DNA of 5,161 nt from Methylococcaceae bacterium. Lineage in GTDB: Bacteria > Pseudomonadota > Gammaproteobacteria > Methylococcales > Methylomonadaceae. Each line of letters begins with the position of its first letter. The stretch's first letter is position 1. The stretch is taken from assembly GCA_005779525.1 (NCBI GenBank), contig SXIZ01000154.1:1-5161 (forward strand). The letters are read 5' to 3'. Shown here one piece after another: positions 1 to 5,161 of this stretch. The notes below the pieces were generated by a model. The model saw nothing but the letters and a program-made list of their open reading frames with translations. It did no database searches and was not told the origin of the DNA. A program made the position numbers and the translations under genes.

Positions 1-96
1 AACCAATCCCCTAAGTTGCTGGATCAAGTCAGGGATAAAGTCCACTTAAAACATTACAGTCGGCTAGGGTGCACAGGCTTTTTTGCCCACCGTTAG
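1..96 (+). pseudogene. N-terminal remnant of an integron-type tyrosine recombinase (left edge cut by window)
   Basis: Frame 1 translates as NQSPKLLDQVRDKVHLKHYS and then RLGCTGFFAHR before a TAG at 94-96. The stretch KLLDQVRDKVHLKHYS matches, from memory, the start of the core-binding (SAM-like) domain of integron integrases and related XerC-type recombinases. There, x-LLDQ(V/L)R-x5-KHYS is followed by a conserved (I/L)RTExAYxxWIxRFIxFH segment. Here that segment is missing: similarity ends after the serine at about position 60, and the other two forward frames do not resume it, so this is a truncation rather than a simple frameshift. The catalytic Arg-His-Arg-Tyr part of the enzyme, normally about 300 residues further on, is absent. 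The true start lies upstream of the window. The fragment should be non-functional. It points to an integrase gene destroyed by a deletion or insertion at about position 60. The match is short, so a chance resemblance is not fully excluded. Confidence 0.55.
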
Positions 97-142
97 GCTT
101 AGCTAATTTGAAAGTATGTTATCAAGCTAAAATACAAAAGTC

Positions 143-158
143 TGTGAACTATTTCACA
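143..158. promoter_or_regulatory. CRP/Vfr-type binding site (TGTGA-N6-TCACA)
   Basis: The sequence TGTGA ACTATT TCACA is a perfect match to the two half-sites recognised by cAMP receptor protein and its orthologues (CRP, Vfr). It does not fit the FNR/ANR consensus TTGAT-N4-ATCAA. Its centre (150.5) is about 290 bp ahead of the next start codon, much further than the usual -41.5 or -61.5 from a transcription start, so it may serve a start near 192 or 212 rather than the promoter candidate at 412-420. No strong -10 box is seen at those places. The same bases can also fold as a 6-bp stem (143-148 with 153-158) with a CTAT loop, followed by TGTTTT and a T7 run at 169-175. A weak terminator is therefore an alternative reading. 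Confidence 0.42.
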
Positions 159-299
159 TGTTTTGCGCTTTTTTTCCTCATCGTTACCACGCTTTGTATG
201 GGAACGCCTTCTTTGACGCTTCGTCGATGCATGCTTTTTTCAGGCAGGACTGGGAAATACTGGTTGACAGCTAGCATAGACCGAGGTGTTTGCAACTTG

Positions 300-316
300 G
301 CAAGCGGTATCGCTGC
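300..316. other. Small stem-loop (AGCG-GTAT-CGCT)
   Basis: AGCG at 303-306 pairs with CGCT at 311-314 around a GTAT loop. The stem can be extended by GC (300-301) with GC (315-316) if A302 is bulged out. It lies 12 bases before a second stem-loop at 328-345. It could be part of a structured leader RNA, a protein-binding dyad, or chance. There is no T tract after it, so it is not a rho-independent terminator. Confidence 0.22.
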
Positions 317-327
317 TTACGCTAGCA

Positions 328-345
328 CTGACTGTTGAGTCGCAG
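328..345. other. Small stem-loop (GACT-GTTG-AGTC)
   Basis: GACT at 330-333 pairs with AGTC at 338-341 around GTTG. CT (328-329) can pair with AG (344-345) if GC at 342-343 is bulged. It follows closely on the stem-loop at 300-316, and no T run follows. It could be an RNA structure in a long leader or a DNA dyad. The short arms make chance a real possibility. Confidence 0.2.
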
Positions 346-352
346 TTTGTGG

Positions 353-372
353 TTGCGCGATTAATATTGCGC
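353..372. repeat. TTGCGC direct repeat, 14-bp period, upstream of the promoter candidate
   Basis: TTGCGC occurs at 353-358 and again at 367-372, separated by GATTAATA. Because GCGC is self-complementary, the same bases also form an imperfect dyad (GCGC at 355-358 and 369-372) around an AT-rich centre. The repeats would lie roughly 55-75 bp upstream of the start expected from the -10 candidate at 415-420, which is where activators often bind. The identity of any binding protein is unknown. Confidence 0.25.
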
Positions 373-411
373 CGCTGATTTGTAATTCGCATTTTTTAAT
401 AGTCTTGCACA

Positions 412-420
412 TGCTAGAAT
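412..420 (+). promoter_or_regulatory. Extended -10 promoter candidate for the oxidoreductase gene
   Basis: TGCTAGAAT at 412-420 matches the extended -10 form TGn-TATAAT, with TAGAAT as the hexamer (five of six bases). The -35 position for a 17-bp spacer (392-397) is only a run of T, so it is weak, as is typical where an extended -10 compensates. Transcription would begin near 427 and leave a leader of about 16 nt before the ATG at 443. TTGCAC at 405-410 with CTAGAA at 429-434 (18-bp spacer) is a poorer alternative. Confidence 0.35.
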
Positions 421-442
421 CAAGCGAACTAGAACTCTTGAG

Positions 443-3400
443 ATGCCACAAACCGTGAATGATTTAAGCACTGTATCACCTGAAGTCAATACTCCCGTGC
501 GTCTACGGGAAATTCCTTATAACTACACCTCTTTTTCCGATCGGGAAATTGTCATCCGTTTATTGGGTGAAGAGATGTGGTGGGTGTTGGATAAGTTGCG
601 TAGCGAGCAGGTGACTGGGCGCTCGGCGCGCATGTTGTATGAGGTGTTGGGCGATATTTGGGCGGTGCAACGCAATCCGTATTTAGAAGATGATTTATTA
701 GCCAATCAAAAACGGCGCAATGCGTTATTAGACGCGTTACGCCATCGCCTGCGCCAATTAGAGGTGCGGCAGGCGGATTTGGAAAACGAGCATGCCGAAC
801 GGGCAGGGCGGGTTGCGCAGTTAGTGGCTGCCGCAACGCAGGCGGTGGATGAGTTTGCCGCTCAATTTGAATATACCCGGCAGATGCGTCGCAGTGTGCT
901 GAAGCTGTTATCGCAATATACGCGTAAAGATAATATTTGTTTTGATGGTTTTGCGCGAGTGAGCCATGTGACCGATGCCACCGACTGGCGGGTGGAATAT
1001 CCGTTTGTGGTGTTATATCCCACCAGTGAAGAGGAAATTGGGCATTTGGTGCGTGGTTGTATCGAATTAGGCTTAACTATTATTCCGCGTGGGGGTGGTA
1101 CTGGATATACCGGAGGCGCCGTGCCCTTAACGCCTTTTTCTGCGGTGATCAATACTGAAAAGTTATTAGCGATGGGCCCGGTGCAGCTCGATACCCGCTT
1201 ACCTGGCGTAGCGGAACCCTGTGCCACGATTTTTACGGGCGCTGGCTTGGTGACGCGGCGGGTGATGGAAAAAGCCGAGCAGGCGGATTTGGTGTTTGCA
1301 TGTGATCCGACGTCTGCCGATGCTTCTTGTATTGGCGGCAATATTGCGATGAATGCGGGCGGTAAAAAAGCCGTGCTGTGGGGGACGGCTCTGGATAATC
1401 TGGTGTCCTGGCGTATGGTGACCCCGGATGGCAATTGGTTGGAGGTCGAGCGCCAAAATCACAATCTGGGTAAAATCCATGAGCAAGCCGAAGCCAGTTT
1501 TTTACTCAAGCGTTTTGATATCACAGGTAAGCAATTACTGTCCGAAGAAACCTTGCTGATTCCCGGCAGTTTTTTCCGCAAAACCGGGTTAGGTAAAGAT
1601 GTGACGGATAAATTCCTCGGTGGTTTGCCGGGGATTCAAAAAGAAGGTTGCGATGGCATTATTACCTCGGCACGCTGGCTGTTGCATACGATGCCGCCGC
1701 ATACGCGCACTTTTTGTCTGGAGTTTTTTGGCCAAGTCCGCGAAGCGGTGCCTTCGATAGTGGAAATTCGTGATTATCTCGCCAGTTTACCTAAAACGGG
1801 GGAATCTAGAGTGATGTTGGCGGGCTTGGAACATTTGGACGAGCGCTATATTAAAGCGGTGGGCTATGCGACTAAAGCCAAACGTCATGGCAAACCCAAA
1901 ATGTTATTAGTCGGCGATATTGTCGGAGATGATGAAAAGCAAGTGGCATTAGCCGCCTCGGAAGTTGTGCGTCTGTGCAATCAGCGTGGCGGTGAAGGCT
2001 TTATTGCGGTCACGCCTGAAACCCGCAAAAAGTTTTGGCTGGATAGAGCACGGACTGCGGCGATTGCGCGCCATACCAATGCCTTTAAAATCAATGAGGA
2101 TGTGGTGATTCCTTTGCCACGGATTGGCGATTATTGCGATGGCATTGAGCGCATTAATATTGAGTTATCCCTGCGCAACAAATTGCGTTTGTGCGCAGCC
2201 CTAGACGAATTATTGCAAAGTGCTTTGCCGCTGCGTGCTTATGAAGAGAGTGTGGATAAAGTCGAGTTAATGGGCGATAGATTATCGCTGGCGCGTCAGG
2301 CGGTCGCGAAAGTCCAGGCGCGTTGGCAATGGATTTATACGCATTTGGATTTACCGTTAGCCGAGGCAGAAGCAGAGTTTGTTACTCACGGTATTCAGGC
2401 TGCAGCGTTAACTAATCGCGCGGCAGAACCGACGCTGTTTCATAGAATCCAGGATTATTCGGTGCGTGTCTCTTGGAAACAGGAGCTGTTACCGAAATTA
2501 CAAGCGATTTTTGAAGGGGATAATTTTCGCCCGGTGGTGGAACGCATTGAGGCCACCCATAAAGAAATTTTACGTGGACGGGTCTTTGTGGCATTGCATA
2601 TGCACGCGGGTGACGGCAATGTGCATACCAATTTACCCGTGAACTCCGATCATTACGAAATGTTACAGGAAGCGAATGCCGCCGTTGAGCGCATTATGGC
2701 CTTGGCGCGGGCTTTAGGCGGGGCCATTTCCGGTGAACACGGTATCGGGATTACTAAATATGAGTTTTTAACCGCCGAAGAATTAGCGGATTTTCATGCC
2801 TATAAACAACGGGTAGACCCTGAAGGTCGCTTTAATAAAGATAAATTAATGCCCGGCGGTAATTTGAATGCGGCGTACACCACGTCGTTCAGTTTGATGG
2901 GCTTTGAATCGTTAATTATGCAACAAAGCGATATTGGCGCAATTTCCGATTCGGTGAAAGATTGTTTACGTTGTGGTAAATGTAAACCTGTGTGCAATAC
3001 GCATGTGCCGCAGGCGAATTTATTGTATTCCCCCAGAAATAAAATTCTCGCAACCTCGTTATTAATCGAAGCCTTTTTGTACGAAGAACAAACGCGACGT
3101 GGGATCTCGATTACCCATTGGAAAGAGTTTGAGGATGTCTCCGAGCATTGCACGGTATGTCATAAATGTTTTAATCCCTGTCCCGTGGATATAGACTTTG
3201 GCGAAGTGTCGATGAATATGCGTAATTTATTACGCAAAATGGGTAAACAAAGTTTTAATCCCATCAAAACCGCCGCGTTGACATTTTTAAGTACCTCGCA
3301 TCCTGGTACCATTAAAGCTATGCGTATGGGCATGATGGAGTGGGGATATAAAGCCCAGCGTATTGGCAATGTCTTATTGACGCCGTGGGCGAAAGCGCAA

Positions 3401-4366
3401 ACCGCGCAGCCGCCATCGTCAGTCGGTGCACCACCTGTACGCGAACAGGTGATTCATTTTATGAATAAAAAAATGCCGGGTAAGCTCCCCAGTAAAACTG
3501 CCAGGGCGTTACTCGACATCGAAGATGGTGATGTTGTGCCGATTATTCGTGATCATCAAAAAGCTAAGACAGATGCGGAAGCGGTGTTTTATTTTCCGGG
3601 TTGCGGGTCTGAGCGTTTGTTTTCGCAAGTCGGCTTGGCAACGCAAGCCATGCTCTATGAAATTGGTGTGCAGACGGTTTTGCCCCCAGGCTATTTATGC
3701 TGTGGCTATCCACAGCGCGCTGGTGGGCAAGAGGACAAAGCACAGAAAATTACCACCGATAACCGGGTGTTATTCCATCGGGTGGCCAATACCTTAAACT
3801 ATTTAGATATTAAGACGGTTATCGTCAGTTGTGGGACGTGTTTAGATCAGCTGGAAAGTTATGAGTTTGAGAAAATTTTTCCCGGCTGTCGCTTGATGGA
3901 TATTCATGAATATCTGTTAGAAAAAGGCGTGCATTTAGACGGCGTGCAAGGCGTTAATTATATTTATCATGATCCGTGCCATACGCCGTTTAAGCAAAAA
4001 GAAGCGATGAAAGTGGTGAATGAGTTGATCGGGTCCCCGGTTGCGAAGTCTGAACGCTGTTGTGGAGAAGCGGGCACTTTAGCGGTCGCGCGCCCAGATA
4101 TTTCTACCCAGATTCGTTTTCGTAAGTCCCAAGAATTGCAACAAGATACCGAGAAGTTACGCGCTGATGGCAATACCAATCCTGTGAGAATGTTGACCTC
4201 TTGCCCGTCGTGTATGCAAGGATTGCAACGCTACCAAGATGAAGTTGAGCATTTGGAAGTCGATTACATTGTGGTTGAAATCGCTAAACACGTACTCGGA
4301 GAAAATTGGATGAGCGATTATGTACAGCGGGTTAATCAAGGGGGTATCGAGCGGGTATTGGTATAG
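443..4366 (+). CDS. DUF3683-type FAD/FMN-binding oxidoreductase: fused GlcD-like flavoprotein and GlcF-like iron-sulfur protein
   Basis: This intact 1307-residue protein is predicted to oxidise a D-2-hydroxy acid on FAD and pass electrons through Fe-S clusters to a respiratory acceptor. An N-terminal region holds REIPYNYTSFSDREIVIRLL (22-41), which I recognise as DUF3683, then a charged, probably coiled-coil helix (about 85-150). The PCMH-type FAD domain follows, with PRGGGTGYTGGA (215-226) and DPTSADASCIGGN...MNAGG (288-307). The FAD-oxidase C domain has HMHAGDGNVH (719-728), SGEHGIG (763-769) and DPEGRFNKDKL (792-802). Two 4Fe-4S motifs use C841/C844/C847/C851 and C903/C906/C909/C913. Two CCG domains follow: PGC 1052-1054, CCG 1086-1088, CGTC 1130-1133; then HDPCH 1176-1180, CCGEAG 1206-1211, CPSC 1254-1257. 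No signal peptide or membrane segment is evident, so it is probably cytoplasmic or membrane-peripheral. It is about 290 residues longer than E. coli YdiJ. The ATG at 443 is the first start after an in-frame TAA at 383-385, but its Shine-Dalgarno match is poor. The fold is near certain; the substrate is unknown. Confidence 0.95.
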   Translation: MPQTVNDLSTVSPEVNTPVRLREIPYNYTSFSDREIVIRLLGEEMWWVLDKLRSEQVTGRSARMLYEVLGDIWAVQRNPYLEDDLLANQKRRNALLDALRHRLRQLEVRQADLENEHAERAGRVAQLVAAATQAVDEFAAQFEYTRQMRRSVLKLLSQYTRKDNICFDGFARVSHVTDATDWRVEYPFVVLYPTSEEEIGHLVRGCIELGLTIIPRGGGTGYTGGAVPLTPFSAVINTEKLLAMGPVQLDTRLPGVAEPCATIFTGAGLVTRRVMEKAEQADLVFACDPTSADASCIGGNIAMNAGGKKAVLWGTALDNLVSWRMVTPDGNWLEVERQNHNLGKIHEQAEASFLLKRFDITGKQLLSEETLLIPGSFFRKTGLGKDVTDKFLGGLPGIQKEGCDGIITSARWLLHTMPPHTRTFCLEFFGQVREAVPSIVEIRDYLASLPKTGESRVMLAGLEHLDERYIKAVGYATKAKRHGKPKMLLVGDIVGDDEKQVALAASEVVRLCNQRGGEGFIAVTPETRKKFWLDRARTAAIARHTNAFKINEDVVIPLPRIGDYCDGIERINIELSLRNKLRLCAALDELLQSALPLRAYEESVDKVELMGDRLSLARQAVAKVQARWQWIYTHLDLPLAEAEAEFVTHGIQAAALTNRAAEPTLFHRIQDYSVRVSWKQELLPKLQAIFEGDNFRPVVERIEATHKEILRGRVFVALHMHAGDGNVHTNLPVNSDHYEMLQEANAAVERIMALARALGGAISGEHGIGITKYEFLTAEELADFHAYKQRVDPEGRFNKDKLMPGGNLNAAYTTSFSLMGFESLIMQQSDIGAISDSVKDCLRCGKCKPVCNTHVPQANLLYSPRNKILATSLLIEAFLYEEQTRRGISITHWKEFEDVSEHCTVCHKCFNPCPVDIDFGEVSMNMRNLLRKMGKQSFNPIKTAALTFLSTSHPGTIKAMRMGMMEWGYKAQRIGNVLLTPWAKAQTAQPPSSVGAPPVREQVIHFMNKKMPGKLPSKTARALLDIEDGDVVPIIRDHQKAKTDAEAVFYFPGCGSERLFSQVGLATQAMLYEIGVQTVLPPGYLCCGYPQRAGGQEDKAQKITTDNRVLFHRVANTLNYLDIKTVIVSCGTCLDQLESYEFEKIFPGCRLMDIHEYLLEKGVHLDGVQGVNYIYHDPCHTPFKQKEAMKVVNELIGSPVAKSERCCGEAGTLAVARPDISTQIRFRKSQELQQDTEKLRADGNTNPVRMLTSCPSCMQGLQRYQDEVEHLEVDYIVVEIAKHVLGENWMSDYVQRVNQGGIERVLV

Positions 4367-4382
4367 TGCTGGCTTATGTTGC

Positions 4383-4412
4383 TTGACCACATTGAATAAA
4401 TGGATCCGTAAT
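4383..4412 (+). promoter_or_regulatory. Weak sigma-70 promoter candidate for the downstream reductase gene
   Basis: TTGACC (4383-4388, five of six bases) is followed after 18 bp by CGTAAT (4407-4412, four of six bases). A start near 4419 would give a leader of about 24 nt that includes the ribosome binding site. It lies in the 76-bp gap after the oxidoreductase stop codon. No convincing terminator lies in that gap, so read-through from the upstream gene is equally possible. Confidence 0.22.
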
Positions 4413-4430
4413 TTTTGTGCATCAATTGTT

Positions 4431-4440
4431 GAAAGAGGAG
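4431..4440 (+). promoter_or_regulatory. Purine-rich ribosome binding site of the short-chain dehydrogenase
   Basis: GAAAGAGGAG ends two bases before the ATG at 4443. If GAGG at 4435-4438 is the pairing core, the spacing is 4 nt; if AGGAG at 4436-4440 is used, it is only 2 nt. It is clearly stronger than anything in front of the large gene. It supports 4443 as the start even though the frame stays open upstream, with TTG codons at 4383 and 4392. Confidence 0.6.
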
Positions 4441-4442
4441 TT

Positions 4443-5161
4443 ATGACGAGTTCTGCTAAAACTATTTTGATTACCGGGTGTTCTACGGGCATTGGTTATG
4501 TGACCGCACACGATTTAAAGCAACGCGGGCATAGAGTAATTGCTTCAGCACGGGCGTTGGCAGATGTTGAACGCTTAAAGGCTGAAGGTTTTGAAGCGGT
4601 GCAATTGGATCTTAGTGACAGTACCAGTATTCAAACTGCTGTCAAAGCGGTGTTGCAACTCACCGACGGCAAATTGGATGTGTTATTTAATAATGGGGCT
4701 TTTGGTCAGCCGGGAGCGGTGGAAGATTTGACCCGTGATGTTTTGCGTATGCAATTTGAAACCAATTTCTTCGGTACCCATGAACTGACGAATTTAGTCT
4801 TGCCAGTGATGCGCCAACAAGGCCAGGGCAGAATTATTTATAACAGTTCGGTCTTGGGCTTGGTCGCCTTGGTGTATCGTGGCGCCTACAATGCTAGTAA
4901 ATTTGCGTTGGAAGGGCTGGCAGATACCTTGCGCTTGGAGTTATATGGCACAGGCATTATGGTTTCGCTTATTGAGCCAGGGCCGATTCTGAGCGATTTT
5001 CGTAAAAACTCATTAGCCTTGTTCAAAGCAAATATTGATTTAAACAATAGTGCGCATAAAGCCACGTATGCCAGAATGCTGGAGCGCTTAGAAAAAGAGG
5101 GGGCGGCGGTGCCGTTCACTTTACCTGCCAGTGCCGTGAGTGCCAAAGTGATCCATGCGGT
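4443..5161 (+). CDS. Short-chain dehydrogenase/reductase, YbbO-like (partial, right end cut by window)
   Basis: Only the first 239 codons are present, and the frame is open to the window edge. Classical SDRs of this kind have about 260-280 residues, so most of the enzyme is visible. It is a Rossmann-fold NAD(P)(H)-dependent oxidoreductase. The cofactor motif is TGCSTGIG (11-18). Arg37 at the end of the second strand (ASAR, 34-37) suggests NADP(H) preference. Asp56 (LDLSD) should contact the adenine ring. The catalytic set Asn108, Ser136, Tyr149 and Lys153 (YNASK) is complete, and EPGP at 178-181 follows as usual. The usual NNAG motif reads NNGA (83-86). Remembered similarity to E. coli YbbO (FFGxHxLT, SSVxGL, SLIEPGPI) suggests an aldehyde or ketone reductase, but specificity is not fixed by these motifs. 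No signal peptide is seen, so it should be cytosolic. It follows the oxidoreductase gene by 76 bp on the same strand. Confidence 0.93.
   Translation, partial: MTSSAKTILITGCSTGIGYVTAHDLKQRGHRVIASARALADVERLKAEGFEAVQLDLSDSTSIQTAVKAVLQLTDGKLDVLFNNGAFGQPGAVEDLTRDVLRMQFETNFFGTHELTNLVLPVMRQQGQGRIIYNSSVLGLVALVYRGAYNASKFALEGLADTLRLELYGTGIMVSLIEPGPILSDFRKNSLALFKANIDLNNSAHKATYARMLERLEKEGAAVPFTLPASAVSAKVIHA

Larger units (their letters stand above)
97..442. other. Intergenic region without a convincing gene, rich in small dyads
   Basis: These 346 bases lie between the integrase remnant and the large oxidoreductase gene. An 89-codon open frame crosses most of the stretch (GTG at 69 to 338), but it has an atypical start, no ribosome binding site, no recognisable domain and an odd composition, so I do not call it a gene. 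The region looks AT-richer than the downstream gene. It contains a CRP-type palindrome at 143-158, a small GACG/CGTC hairpin at 215-225 ahead of a T6 run at 235-240, stem-loops at 300-316 and 328-345, a direct repeat at 353-372 and a promoter candidate at 412-420. An imperfect inverted repeat, TTAGCT (99-104) with AGCTAA (125-130), is also present. I see no tRNA, CRISPR array or strong rho-independent terminator. Confidence 0.6.

Noticed and set aside
92..98. GTTAGGC, a match to the integron attC core site GTTRRRY, close to the integrase remnant
   Set aside because: The degenerate 7-mer is expected about once by chance in this stretch on two strands, and no partner RYYYAAC core or attC-like imperfect hairpin is seen nearby.
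99..130. Inverted repeat TTAGCT / AGCTAA with a 20-base loop
   Set aside because: The arms are only six bases and AT-rich with a long loop; extension needs a 4-base bulge. It is easily chance.
215..240. GACG-CTT-CGTC hairpin followed by T6 as a terminator
   Set aside because: The stem is only 4 bp and nine bases separate it from the T run, which does not fit a rho-independent terminator.
264..269. Perfect TTGACA -35 box
   Set aside because: No acceptable -10 hexamer lies 16-18 bp downstream (GTGTTT, TGTTTG or GTTTGC).
69..338. 89-codon open frame upstream of the large gene with a hydrophobic stretch (FALFFLIVTTL)
   Set aside because: It starts with GTG without a ribosome binding site, overlaps the integrase remnant in another frame, has an atypical composition and no recognisable domain.
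862..1434. 190-codon open frame on the minus strand inside the large gene
   Set aside because: It lies wholly opposite the conserved FAD-binding domain, has a low-complexity shadow composition and no known motif.
2800..3153. 117-codon minus-strand open frame opposite the first Fe-S motif
   Set aside because: It is antisense to conserved cysteine motifs of the real gene and shows no domain or ribosome binding site of its own.
4387..4416. CCA...TGG dyad followed by ATTTTT as a terminator after the large gene
   Set aside because: The pairing is very short and AT-rich, with mismatches, and is separated from the short T run, so it gives no credible terminator.
4157..4492. Minus-strand open frame spanning the end of the large gene, the gap and the start of the reductase
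   Set aside because: It is antisense to two well-supported genes and to the SDR cofactor motif, with no recognisable protein.

Overview
The window carries one very long intact gene, the start of a second gene that runs off the right edge, and about 440 bp of upstream DNA with a broken integrase end and regulatory-looking sequence. It suggests a proteobacterium, probably gamma or beta. The long protein belongs to a DUF3683-type flavin/iron-sulfur oxidoreductase family that I associate with those classes, the gene-start signals look proteobacterial, and the integrase remnant is of the integron/XerC-like type common there. I cannot name the genus. A sulfur- or methane-oxidising gammaproteobacterium of moderate GC would fit, but that is only a guess.

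Positions 1-96 read in frame as the N-terminus of an integron-type tyrosine integrase, which loses its similarity near position 60 and stops at 94-96. Positions 97-442 hold no convincing gene. They contain a perfect CRP/Vfr-type palindrome (143-158), small dyads (215-225, 300-316, 328-345), a TTGCGC direct repeat (353-372) and an extended -10 promoter candidate (412-420) just ahead of the big gene. The tetranucleotide CTAG occurs five times in the first 442 bases and only three times in the remaining 4.7 kb, so this stretch may have a different history from the genes.

Positions 443-4366 encode a 1307-residue fused oxidoreductase. Its order is an N-terminal DUF3683-type helical region, a GlcD-like FAD-binding domain, a FAD-oxidase C-terminal domain, two 4Fe-4S motifs and two CCG (HdrB/GlcF-like) cysteine-rich domains. 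It is effectively a GlcD and a GlcF joined in one chain. By family it should oxidise a D-2-hydroxy acid (lactate, glycolate or 2-hydroxyglutarate type) on FAD and pass electrons through the clusters to a respiratory acceptor. The substrate cannot be read from the sequence.

After a 76-bp gap, a same-strand gene (4443 to the edge) encodes a classical short-chain dehydrogenase/reductase resembling E. coli YbbO, probably an NADP(H)-dependent aldehyde or ketone reductase. The two enzymes could act in the same hydroxyacid/aldehyde metabolism, but only their adjacency supports this. I see no wholly new system; the most interesting parts are the integrase scar and the unexplained CRP-type site with its structured downstream region.
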